Assembly (NCBI GenBank): GCA_964440345.1
Contig: CAYTSA010000067.1
Location: 1 to 21,441 of the forward strand
DNA from: CAYTSA01 sp964440345
GTDB taxonomy: Bacteria > Desulfobacterota > Desulfovibrionia > Desulfovibrionales > Desulfovibrionaceae
DNA length: 21,441 bases
Direction of reading: 5' to 3'
Within the stretch, counting starts at the first letter, position 1. Every line of letters begins with the position of its first letter. Shown piece by piece: positions 1 through 6,252 of the stretch. The position numbers were made by a program, and so were the translations under genes. The notes under the pieces are model-generated. The model was not told the origin of the DNA. It saw nothing but the letters and a program-made list of their open reading frames with translations, and ran no database searches.

Positions 1-669
1 GGCAAGGTAACCGCCCTGATCGGTCCCTCCGGCTGTGGCAAGTCCACTCTGCTGCGCTCTGTCAACCGGCTCAATGACTTGGTCGATTCAGTGCGGGTAA
101 GCGGCGATATGACCCTCTATGGCGATTCCATCTACGCCCCGGGGGTGGATGTTATCGAGTTGCGCAAGCGGATGGGGATGGTAGCCCAGAAACCCAACCC
201 CTTTCCCATGAGTATTTTTGAGAATGTCATCTATCCCCTGCGCATTGACGGCATTCGGGACCAGAAACTGCTTCATGAGGTCTGTTCCAGGTCCCTGCAT
301 GGCGCAGCATTGTGGCAGGAGGCCAAAGACAGACTGGAACAGAGTGCTCTGGGCCTTTCCGGGGGGCAGCAGCAGCGCCTCTGTGTGGCCCGGGCCATCG
401 CCTCTGAACCAGAAATGCTGTTGATGGACGAGCCCTGTTCAGCCCTGGACCCTATCGCCACCAACAAAATTGAAACCCTGATCAATTCCCTGCGCGGGGA
501 GTACACCATTTTAATCGTCACCCACAACATGCAGCAGGCAGCCCGGATCAGCGACTACACCGCCTTCATGTATTTGGGGCGGCTGGTGGAAGTCGGGGTC
601 ACCGCGAGCATGTTCAAAAAGCCCGAATTGAAAGAAACTGAGGATTATATCTCCGGTCGTTTTGGTTGA
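1..669 (+). CDS. pstB: Phosphate ABC transporter ATP-binding protein, 5'-truncated by window edge
   Basis: ATPase subunit of the high-affinity phosphate importer PstSCAB, acting on the cytoplasmic face of the inner membrane. The frame is open from base 1, so the start lies outside the window and 222 residues are visible. Walker A (GPSGCGKST) is at visible residues 8-16, followed by the PstB-typical NRLNDL. The Q-loop segment QKPNPFPMSIFENV, signature LSGGQQQR (119-126), Walker B MLLMDEP (139-145) and switch histidine in VTHNMQQAARISDY are all intact. PstB proteins are usually about 250 residues, so only about 30 N-terminal residues are missing. The usual downstream partner phoU is not here; the next gene is a secreted repeat protein. 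The family call is firm and the phosphate specificity rests on the NPFP and NRLND segments. Confidence 0.93.
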   Translation, partial: GKVTALIGPSGCGKSTLLRSVNRLNDLVDSVRVSGDMTLYGDSIYAPGVDVIELRKRMGMVAQKPNPFPMSIFENVIYPLRIDGIRDQKLLHEVCSRSLHGAALWQEAKDRLEQSALGLSGGQQQRLCVARAIASEPEMLLMDEPCSALDPIATNKIETLINSLRGEYTILIVTHNMQQAARISDYTAFMYLGRLVEVGVTASMFKKPELKETEDYISGRFG

Positions 670-747
670 AAGCCCTGTTGTTCATGGGGAATTATAGCAA
701 CTTACTTGGCCCATATCAGTAAAACAGTTAAAAAAGGAGACTGTATC

Positions 748-1263
748 GTGAAGAAAATTATCCCCACATTGGTGCTGGCCGCCTCTCTGGCGTTGGCTTT
801 CGGTTGCGGCCCGACCGCTTCCCAGGCTACCGACAAGAGCCACGGCCAAAATACGGCCCAACAAGAGGCCGTTGATTACGAGCGGGCCGGCTTTGTCACC
901 AGAATGGAGCATGGTCGCCTTTGGGTCTTTTTGCCCAACAGCAAAGAGTTGGCTGATTACGACAAAAGCGGCGAACTGGCCAAACATGTGATCCGTCCCG
1001 GCAAAGGACCGGGGGGCGTTACCATCAAGGCTCCGGAAGGGTCGATTATCGATGCGTATACGCTGGCCAAACCTGGCTTCATTACCAGAATTGAAGATGG
1101 TCGCCTCTGGGTTTTCAAGACTGACGCTCCGGAGTTTCAGAATTACGAGGAGCATGGCGAACTGGCCAAACACGTGATTCGCCCCGGCGCTGGTCCCCAG
1201 GGCATGACCATTAAAGCACCTGACAGCGCCACCGTTGATGCCTATATGGCGGCGGGCAAGTAA
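748..1263 (+). CDS. Secreted or lipid-anchored protein with two internal ~60-residue repeats, function unknown
   Basis: I do not recognise a characterised family. The GTG start is chosen because AAGGAG (734-739) sits 8 bases upstream and the product begins MKKIIPTLVLAASLALAFGC, a clear signal sequence. An upstream in-frame codon at 706 would lack an RBS and bury the signal. Cys20 could be a lipidation site, but the box AFGC is poor, so cleavage after SQA by signal peptidase I is an alternative. The mature part is an internal duplication: residues 48-107 and 110-169 share G-F-[VI]-T-R-[MI]-E-x-G-R-L-W-V-F, GELAKHVIRPG and [VM]TIKAP. Total length is 171 residues. The stop codon ends one base before the TA duplication of the downstream IS630 element, so the coding region is intact. 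Confidence 0.75.
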   Translation: MKKIIPTLVLAASLALAFGCGPTASQATDKSHGQNTAQQEAVDYERAGFVTRMEHGRLWVFLPNSKELADYDKSGELAKHVIRPGKGPGGVTIKAPEGSIIDAYTLAKPGFITRIEDGRLWVFKTDAPEFQNYEEHGELAKHVIRPGAGPQGMTIKAPDSATVDAYMAAGK

Positions 1264-1265
1264 TA

Positions 1266-1288
1266 CCATTTCCCATTGATGGTGCAAT
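1266..1288 (+). repeat. Left terminal inverted repeat of the IS630 element
   Basis: Read inward, it matches the right end at 18 of 23 positions, with the outermost CCATTTCC perfect and the inner GTGCAAT also perfect. Confidence 0.85.
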
Positions 1289-1293
1289 TAATT

Positions 1294-1325
1294 AATGCTA
1301 TCCTTCTTCAAAGAAGGATAGCATT
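1294..1325 (+). promoter_or_regulatory. Hairpin that buries the transposase ribosome binding site
   Basis: AATGCTATCCTTCTT (1294-1308) is perfectly complementary to AAGAAGGATAGCATT (1311-1325), which directly abuts the ATG of the transposase. The only Shine-Dalgarno sequence, GAAGGA (1313-1318), is in the 3' arm. A transcript entering from the flanking gene would fold this hairpin and hide the RBS. A transcript starting inside the left arm would leave it exposed. This design is known from other insertion sequences as protection against read-through expression; here it is inferred from sequence only. Confidence 0.75.
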
Positions 1326-1835
1326 ATGGGACGTCCCAAGAGCACATGTTCTCAAGAACTTGCGAGGCAAGCACATGCAGACTTGGATGCACTTGACCAC
1401 TACGGCGTCATTCAGAAGTTGCGCGCAATCATAGCGGCAGCAGACCACCCGATTGCCACAGTGGCCAGCATCATGGGGGTAGCAAGTGAAACGATTTGGA
1501 GATGGGCAAAGACCTATGAAAAAGAGGGGGTTGGGGGTCTTTATCCAAAGCCCAAGAAAGCCAAGCCATCCAAGCTAAACGATGCGCAAAAAGCGGAAGT
1601 GCTTTCCTGGATTGACAACCGTCGCGATCCAGCGGGCAGAGATATCCATTGGACTTTGGAGCGCCTCCAGCAAGCAATCATCGACAGTTTCGATAAAAGG
1701 CTTGGCGTCAACACGATTTGGACCTGGCTCCGGAAAGAGGGCAGAAAGCTGAAAGTGCCCCGGCCAAGGCACTACAAAGCCGACGTCGATGCCCAAGAGG
1801 CTTTTAAAAAAACTCCCGGAAATTCTCGCAGTTGA
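1326..1835 (+). CDS. IS630-family transposase, N-terminal frame (DNA-binding part)
   Basis: This 169-residue frame carries the helix-turn-helix half of the transposase. Residues around 35-80 (VIQKLRAIIAAADHPIATVA, then GVASETIWRWAKTYEKEG) form an HTH, followed by a second winged-helix-like segment with WTLERLQQAI and GVNTIWTWLRKEG. The frame runs into KTPGNSRS and stops, whereas family members continue as KKLPEILAVDP, which is encoded in the +1 frame. The shift would occur in TTTTAAAAAAAC (1802-1813): dropping one A reads A-F-K-K-L-P-E-I-L-A. A continuous product would be 339 residues, the normal size for this family. Either programmed +1 frameshifting or transcriptional slippage on the seven A residues would serve; an inactivating indel is the alternative. 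Confidence 0.85.
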   Translation: MGRPKSTCSQELARQAHADLDALDHYGVIQKLRAIIAAADHPIATVASIMGVASETIWRWAKTYEKEGVGGLYPKPKKAKPSKLNDAQKAEVLSWIDNRRDPAGRDIHWTLERLQQAIIDSFDKRLGVNTIWTWLRKEGRKLKVPRPRHYKADVDAQEAFKKTPGNSRS

Positions 1836-2346
1836 TCCTGGCAAGGATGTCTTCTTCTTTGATGAGGGGAGATTCGGCTTCCAGCCTGTGACCGGTAGAG
1901 TGTGGGCGCAAAAAGGCGTTCGGCCAGTGACGACAATTAAGCCGGGATACAAGAATTTCTACGTATACAGCTCGGTTTGCCCGAAAACAGGAGAAGAGAT
2001 CAGTTTGTTCCTGCCTTGGGTCAACACGAAAATGATGAACCTCTATCTTGCCTACTTAAGCGCTGAACTGGGATGCCGCCAATGCTTCTTGATCATGGAC
2101 AGGGCGGGATGGCATTCAAGCTCTGACCTGGAAATACCCAAAAATATAAACATAATTTTGCTCCCGCCGTATTCTCCAGAGTTGAATCCAGTGGAAAGAC
2201 TTTTCCAATGGCTGAAGCGCCACAGCCTGAAAAATCGCATGTATCAGGGCATTGATGATATGATGGATGCCGTTCAAGGTTACCTCTCCGGGGCCACGCC
2301 AACCTTTTTCAAATTTCTTTGCCGATGCTCATATTTATTGCACTAG
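1789..2346 (+). CDS. IS630-family transposase, C-terminal frame (DDE catalytic part)
   Basis: This frame carries the RNase-H-like catalytic domain. The first Asp is in FFFDEGRFG (residue 25 of the frame), the second in LIMDRAGWHSS (104) and the Glu in LPPYSPELNPVERLFQWLK (136). The 31-residue D-E spacing fits a D-x(31-34)-E element. The nominal ATG at 1789 lies inside the upstream frame and has no RBS, so it is probably not a natural start. The domain is most likely made as a fusion with the upstream frame through the A7 run. The stop TAG is 13 bases before the right end of the element. All three catalytic acids are present, so the element may still be mobile. Confidence 0.85.
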   Translation: MPKRLLKKLPEILAVDPGKDVFFFDEGRFGFQPVTGRVWAQKGVRPVTTIKPGYKNFYVYSSVCPKTGEEISLFLPWVNTKMMNLYLAYLSAELGCRQCFLIMDRAGWHSSSDLEIPKNINIILLPPYSPELNPVERLFQWLKRHSLKNRMYQGIDDMMDAVQGYLSGATPTFFKFLCRCSYLLH

Positions 2347-2359
2347 AACTAGGAAATGG
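2337..2359 (-). repeat. Right terminal inverted repeat of the IS630 element
   Basis: It reads inward on the minus strand as CCATTTCC, then CTAGTGCAAT after a diverged middle, mirroring the left end. It is followed by the TA duplication at 2360-2361. Confidence 0.85.
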
Positions 2360-2365
2360 TATAAC

Positions 2366-2379
2366 GGGCGCAAGCGCCC
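2366..2379 (+). terminator. GC-rich hairpin, probably the displaced terminator of the repeat-protein gene
   Basis: GGGCGC-AA-GCGCCC is followed by TCATTTG. There is no good T tract, so terminator strength is doubtful. Excising the IS and one TA would place it about 7 bases after the stop codon at 1263. Confidence 0.4.
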
Positions 2380-2391
2380 TCATTTGCAACG

Positions 2392-2425
2392 CGCTTCTAC
2401 AGGCCGCCTCCGGCCCGCAGAAGCG
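2392..2425. repeat. 34-nt imperfect palindrome at the left island boundary
   Basis: CGCTTCT pairs with AGAAGCG and, after a 3x3 mismatch, GGCCG pairs with CGGCC around a CCTC loop. It lies between the end of recognisable fic homology (2474) and the IS flank. It may be a REP-like element, a terminator for the minus-strand island operon, or a recombination scar. No second copy was seen in the window. Confidence 0.45.
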
Positions 2426-2964
2426 GGAAAGCCAGCGAGCTGCCACGGACCGGCTGCTAGTGGTAAATGAAACGGCGGGCGGGGCCATGTGGATCACCTG
2501 CTGGCCTGCCATCGCGCCCACGCCGCCATGCCGATACAGCCCCGCCTCGTCGATCAGGCCGGACATGAGTATCCGGTGCGCCTCCAACAGGTCCTCTTCG
2601 GACTCTGGCTTCCAGCTATCGAAGCGTTCATAGGCGGCCAGGGCGTTTTTCACCTCCTGCACCTCGCGGGGCGGGGCGATGACCCGTTTGCCCTCCAGAA
2701 TCGCAGTGATCTGCGCCTCGCTTAGGGTGTTGCCTTCAATGGCCAACGAACCGTGAATGGTGCGGATGCGGTTGATGCGCCGCAGCCGCAAGGATCTGGC
2801 CTGATCGGTGAGCACGGTCAACCGACCGATGGCCTCGCTGATCGCGGCGACCTGGTTCAGGATCTCGGGTGTGATGGTGTAGGGCGGCTGGTAGGTGGAT
2901 TTCGTCATGCCACACCTTCCCTGGTTCGAGTGTTTCGGGATTGCCCGTGGCGTGTTGGGTTCAT

Positions 2965-3711
2965 TTATTCAAGCCTTGCAGCCTCTGCCGCAATATGCCC
3001 GGCGAGAGAAGTGATGAAAGTCTTGAGATTGGTCATCGAGGACAGTGAGGAAAATTCGCCATCGCCAGCGGCGGTTCTCGGTGAGGCGATAAGCGAAGCA
3101 GTTGTATAGAGCTGTTCCTGTGTCAGTTTCTGGCACAACAGATCGTACCGCTGAAGATATGAAGCGCCCTTGAACTCCTCGAACACTGGGAAATGGGGGG
3201 AATTGTCCTTGACCGGAGAGCGGGATTCCGGGGCATCCTCAACCAGCATCAGCCAGCCAACAAACGGTCGAGGCTGTTTGCCGAACGCACCCTCGCGATA
3301 GGCCGTCCATAAGTCATGAGCCGTTCCAATGGCTTCTTCTGTCCTGTTGTTGAAATTATTTCCGAAGGAAGGTCCGACCTGACTTTTCAGCTCTATGGAC
3401 GCGATCAACTCACCTTTGTGGATGACAAGCAGATCCCAGAGTTTGGTTGGCCGAAAGAAACCGGGCAACGTCAGAACTGCGCGTTTTTGGTGGATATCGG
3501 CATGGGCAAGACCGTTGGCGCGGATCACATCCAGTATCAAGGCGATGAAGCCATCCATGTTTTTTCCGGCAGTAACGCCAGCTCGTTCGCCTTGATCGGC
3601 CTTGCCCGATTCAATCTGCTTCTGTTTGGCGGCTTCCCGGTTTCCCCAAAACGCCTGCACCGCTTCACGAGCCTTGCGCTCGTAATCCACGAGGTCAATT
3701 GCCATTGTCAT
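2965..3711 (-). CDS. Type II restriction endonuclease, XhoI/PaeR7I family (predicted CTCGAG)
   Basis: This 248-residue protein matches the XhoI/PaeR7I family in length and in characteristic segments: FWGNREAAKQKQ, KADQGERAGVT, GKNMDGF, LPGFFRPTKLWDLLV, VGPSFGNNFNNRTEEAIGTA and FVGWLMLVEDAPESRSP. A PD-(D/E)xK-type core is visible with Asp93 (LWDLLV) and E-L-K at 107-109 (IELKSQ). XhoI and PaeR7I cleave CTCGAG, so that specificity is inferred from family membership. The start ATG overlaps the methyltransferase stop as ATGA, so expression is probably coupled to, and follows, the protective enzyme. No frame damage is visible and the enzyme looks functional. Confidence 0.9.
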   Translation of the reverse strand: MTMAIDLVDYERKAREAVQAFWGNREAAKQKQIESGKADQGERAGVTAGKNMDGFIALILDVIRANGLAHADIHQKRAVLTLPGFFRPTKLWDLLVIHKGELIASIELKSQVGPSFGNNFNNRTEEAIGTAHDLWTAYREGAFGKQPRPFVGWLMLVEDAPESRSPVKDNSPHFPVFEEFKGASYLQRYDLLCQKLTQEQLYTTASLIASPRTAAGDGEFSSLSSMTNLKTFITSLAGHIAAEAARLE

Positions 3712-5447
3712 TCTCCATTGCCGCCAAGTGCGGATCTTTCTTCTTGATTCAGTTTGTAAAGTTTGAAAACCGCGCTATTACAGGCATAAAGATCGCGGGT
3801 GGTCGCGGCATGGATCAACTCCCGCCGGAGATTCTCGGATACGTTCTGCCAGAAGGGAATGCGGATGCGCCGCAAGTACTGCGCCTGAAAACGCAGGTAA
3901 CCTCCGCGCATTTTCGTTGAATAGGTCGCCACAAATAACTTGGCGATGCTGGAAAGCAATACTGCCTGCAATGCACGCAAATCCCAAGTGTCTGAGACGA
4001 CATAGTAAAGGTTGTGGTGCGGATAGAGTTTGCCGGGCTCAAAAACAATATGAGCCTCGCCTTTGATATCTGGTATCAGTAACTTTGGTTTACTGGTGAG
4101 TTCCGGCCATATCCGGTCAATCGTCCTGTACCAGTTAGCCGGTGCCTTCTGTGCGCAGTGGCGCTTGGCGATGACCGTCTTGCGTTCTTCAAGGTAGCGA
4201 GCGAGTCTGGGGTAATTCTGCAGATCGACGAGACTGCCGTCTTCAGCGAACGGATTAATGACGCCTTGGCCTCGCCAGATTACTTCACCGGATTGGATAT
4301 CCCGGGTAGCGGCCATAGGAAGTTTGCGGTCAGGTTCAACGTCAAGAGACTCGAACTCTCCAATGAATGCCTTGTCCGCTCCTGTGGCCACGCCGATCCC
4401 GACCCTACAATCAGCCTGTTCCAGCGCGGGAAACTGGCTTTCGATACGCCGAATCAGCGACATTTGGTCAGAGGAGTCCAAAAGCCATGGCTCGGAACCA
4501 TTTACCACGCCAGCCATTTCCCGGACAGATGAATTTTGGGCCAGAGTTGCCGAGCTGATTTCAACAGCAACAGAGAATAGCGCCTTTTTCTCAATCTTGG
4601 GCCGGTGGGCAATCCGGGTTGCTCCTGCTTTTGCCTTCGAAATTACTGTGATCGCGGGATAGGCGCTGACTTCGGAGTGAAAGGCGTTGGTATCCACCAT
4701 ATCGACATAAGCTTTGAGATGAAAACCTCTTGCAATGAACTCCCTCAACGGACCGCCATAGCGGTTTTTCATCCATCGGTCGGCGCAGATAAAACCAAGA
4801 GTCCCGTCTTGATTGAGAAGAGAAAGAGAACGCTCAATGAAGGGAATGTAAATGTCGGCGCGGTCATACATCGTCTGATAGCGACGGCGGTATTCAGACA
4901 GCAATGGCGCTGGAATCAGCTCCTGCCGGACATATGGAGGATTGCCGACGACGAAATCAAAACAGGCGTTTTGCCGCTCAAGAAGGAAATCCCCCTGAAT
5001 CAGCCATTGGTCAGCGAGATCTGAAGCTACGGATGCCTCAATCCCTTCATTTACAAGTCGATTGACGACAATATTGCGTGTGGAGATAAATGTTGATCTA
5101 TGCAGCTCCACGCCACGAATGGCCTCTCCTAATTCAGCGCCAGCGGAAGAAAGATTCCCGCCATGATCGCGCCACGCAGAAAGTAGTCGTTCAACAATCG
5201 GAAGAAGAAAATCGCCCTCTCCAAAAGAAGGCTCCAGAATACAACGATGGTGCAATGGCTCACTGGCAACGTAGCCAACTAGGTCGAGAATAAAATCAAC
5301 GACCTCTATGCGCGTAAAAATTGCCCCCCGGGCCTCAATGCTACTGTTCGAAGCCAGTGTTTCGATCGCGTCAGCAACCGCCGCCGGTCTCGGGAAGGCT
5401 GAAACATCTAGCAGGTCAAAAAGTGTTGGCTGCATCAGGCTCGGCAT
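3708..5447 (-). CDS. Type II N6-adenine DNA methyltransferase, cognate to the XhoI-type endonuclease
   Basis: This 579-residue gamma-class (N12/Eco57I-like) adenine methyltransferase has motif X-like ARGAIFTRIEVVDFILDLVG at 39-58, the SAM-binding motif I ILEPSFGEGDFL at 70-81 and the catalytic motif IV NPPY at 169-172 (FVVGNPPYVRQE). A target-recognition region follows, ending in LYPHHNLYYVVSD and LRALQAVLLSSIAKLFVATY. The family partner M.PaeR7I methylates adenine in CTCGAG; the same site is inferred here. The ATG is supported by AGGGGGA seven bases upstream. The gene lies directly after a small HTH gene and overlaps the endonuclease start by four bases, forming an HTH-M-R unit. It is intact, and its loss would be lethal while the endonuclease is active. 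Confidence 0.93.
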   Translation of the reverse strand: MPSLMQPTLFDLLDVSAFPRPAAVADAIETLASNSSIEARGAIFTRIEVVDFILDLVGYVASEPLHHRCILEPSFGEGDFLLPIVERLLSAWRDHGGNLSSAGAELGEAIRGVELHRSTFISTRNIVVNRLVNEGIEASVASDLADQWLIQGDFLLERQNACFDFVVGNPPYVRQELIPAPLLSEYRRRYQTMYDRADIYIPFIERSLSLLNQDGTLGFICADRWMKNRYGGPLREFIARGFHLKAYVDMVDTNAFHSEVSAYPAITVISKAKAGATRIAHRPKIEKKALFSVAVEISSATLAQNSSVREMAGVVNGSEPWLLDSSDQMSLIRRIESQFPALEQADCRVGIGVATGADKAFIGEFESLDVEPDRKLPMAATRDIQSGEVIWRGQGVINPFAEDGSLVDLQNYPRLARYLEERKTVIAKRHCAQKAPANWYRTIDRIWPELTSKPKLLIPDIKGEAHIVFEPGKLYPHHNLYYVVSDTWDLRALQAVLLSSIAKLFVATYSTKMRGGYLRFQAQYLRRIRIPFWQNVSENLRRELIHAATTRDLYACNSAVFKLYKLNQEERSALGGNGE

Positions 5448-5468
5448 GGCAGTCCCCCTATAATGCGG

Positions 5469-5678
5469 CTATCCATTGTTGACCGATGCCTTTCGTGTTG
5501 TCGTTTGTCGAAGGCTCTTCATCCAGTCATCGATCTCATCCCTGTCGAACCGCCACTGAGTTCCGATTTTTGAGCCTGGCAACTCGCCTTTCTGGGCCAG
5601 CTGATAGAGCTTGCTGCGGCTCATCTTCAGATAGCCGGAAAGTTCCTCAATGGTCAGCCATTTGTCTTGTGGTTCCAT
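5469..5678 (-). CDS. Small excisionase-type helix-turn-helix DNA-binding protein
   Basis: This 69-residue protein of the MerR/excisionase-like HTH_17 family has the core WLTIEELSGYLKMSRSKLY, LAQKGELPGSKIG and QWRFDRDEIDDWM, which is the whole domain. The start at MEPQDKW is preferred because the domain begins immediately and a GGTGG lies upstream. A longer frame reaching 5756 would add a 26-residue hydrophobic leader not seen in the family, and only weak RBS sequence supports either choice. It is 21 bases upstream of the methyltransferase gene on the same strand. Such proteins act as phage excisionases or as small regulators; here a controller role for the restriction-modification genes is plausible but unproven, since no integrase accompanies it. 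Confidence 0.8.
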   Translation of the reverse strand: MEPQDKWLTIEELSGYLKMSRSKLYQLAQKGELPGSKIGTQWRFDRDEIDDWMKSLRQTTTRKASVNNG

Positions 5679-5819
5679 ATCAGCCACCGCGCTTCTGGGA
5701 TAAGTAATAAAACATGATAGCAGAAAGTAACGCATAGCAGACCGTTTTTCAAGCAAAAACTCAGCTTATTCGCAGAGATAGTCCCCAAAAGCATGCCCAC
5801 TGAATTTCGCCCTCACCTC

Positions 5820-5919
5820 CGACACATCCCGACGCCACCCGGTAAGTAAGACCTCAGAAAATCAGCATGAAAAAAATCACCCATCGCCCGACACTTTCTC
5901 CGTCTCTCCGGTAAGTAAG
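5820..5919. repeat. Pair of 69-bp-spaced direct repeats upstream of a small ORF
   Basis: CGACAC (5820 and 5889) and CCGGTAAGTAAG (5839 and 5908) recur with identical spacing, giving two imperfect copies of about 31 bp, with CAGAA also shared after each. They lie between the divergent HTH gene and the small plus-strand ORF and could be binding sites for the HTH protein or a recombination scar. The rest of 5679-5949 holds nothing else I can identify. Confidence 0.6.
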
Positions 5920-5949
5920 GGCAGAACCCAAAACGAGGAGCCACCGACC

Positions 5950-6138
5950 ATGGACATCAACGACCTGTTTGACGGAATCATGAAGAGTATCAACCAGTTT
6001 GCCGACGAGATCGCCGAACAGCGGTTGCAGGAAAAAATGCAGGAAACCGGACGAGATCCGGAGAATGGGGGTAAGAATGCGGAGAATTTTGAGGCGAAAG
6101 AGAAGCAGGGTGTGACGGGTTTCCCGAAAAGGGAATGA
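5950..6138 (+). CDS. Small acidic helical protein, unknown function
   Basis: This 62-residue ORF starts MDINDLFDGIMKSINQFADE and is preceded by GAGGAG (5935-5940) with 9-base spacing, a good initiation site. It is predicted to be an amphipathic helix over about residues 4-32 and a charged, glycine/asparagine-containing tail. No cysteines or recognised motifs are present. It lies at the right edge of the restriction-modification island, divergent from it, behind the 69-bp direct repeats. Two small hairpins follow: TTCCC-GAAAA-GGGAA overlapping its 3' end and AGCGTTC-AGCA-GAACGCT after the stop. Real coding is supported by the RBS and start context, but not by homology. Confidence 0.55.
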   Translation: MDINDLFDGIMKSINQFADEIAEQRLQEKMQETGRDPENGGKNAENFEAKEKQGVTGFPKRE

Positions 6139-6144
6139 TTGCAG

Positions 6145-6162
6145 AGCGTTCAGCAGAACGCT
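6145..6162. other. Perfect 7-bp hairpin after the small ORF
   Basis: AGCGTTC-AGCA-GAACGCT begins 7 bases after the stop codon. No T tract follows, so it is a weak terminator at best. The GTTC-N4-GAAC core is also compatible with a protein-binding palindrome. Confidence 0.4.
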
Positions 6163-6185
6163 TGATATGGCGTAAGTTGCTAATA

Positions 6186-6236
6186 AATAAAAAGATAAAA
6201 ATCGATCCCGTATGCCGGACTCGGCAACAGGATCGG
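6186..6236 (-). terminator. Rho-independent terminator of ssrA
   Basis: On the minus strand, CGATCCTGT...ACGGGATCG, extended by GCCG/CGGC around a short loop, forms a long stem, followed by ATTTTTATCTTTTT. It starts about 17 bases after the tmRNA CCA end. Confidence 0.85.
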
Positions 6237-6252
6237 TTTGTCCAAAATGAAT

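Larger units (their letters stand above)
1266..2359 (+). mobile_element. IS630-family insertion sequence, complete, 1094 bp
   Basis: The element is bounded by imperfect terminal inverted repeats starting CCATTTCC and is flanked on both sides by the dinucleotide TA (1264-1265 and 2360-2361), the target duplication typical of IS630/Tc1-mariner elements. It holds two overlapping transposase frames in the same direction. It sits two bases after the stop codon of the repeat-protein gene and just before a GC-rich hairpin (2366-2379). Removing the element plus one TA would put that hairpin a few bases after the stop, so the IS appears to have separated a gene from its terminator. Confidence 0.88.
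2309..2908 (-). pseudogene. Fic-family protein, truncated before its catalytic motif
   Basis: Residues 1-145 of this minus-strand frame match the N-terminal half of Fic adenylyltransferase-type proteins. A Fic_N-like start (YTITPEILNQVAAISEAIGR) is followed by the inhibitory-helix motif SLAIEG at 54-59 (form S-x-x-x-E-G) and the segment GLYRHGGVGAMAGQQVIHMA. Homology stops at MAPPA (about base 2474). The remaining ~54 residues are unrelated low-complexity sequence reading through the palindrome, the 2366 hairpin and 50 bases of the IS. The HPFxxGNGR catalytic motif is absent, so AMP transfer is not expected. The gene follows the endonuclease gene on the same strand after 56 bases, suggesting it was the last member of the island operon before a deletion at the left boundary. 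Confidence 0.8.

Noticed and set aside
4158..4662. Plus-strand frames opposite the methyltransferase
   Set aside because: They are antisense to conserved methyltransferase sequence and carry no recognisable domains.
5679..5756. N-terminal extension of the HTH protein (26 residues, hydrophobic)
   Set aside because: No convincing RBS, and the HTH family normally starts right before the domain.
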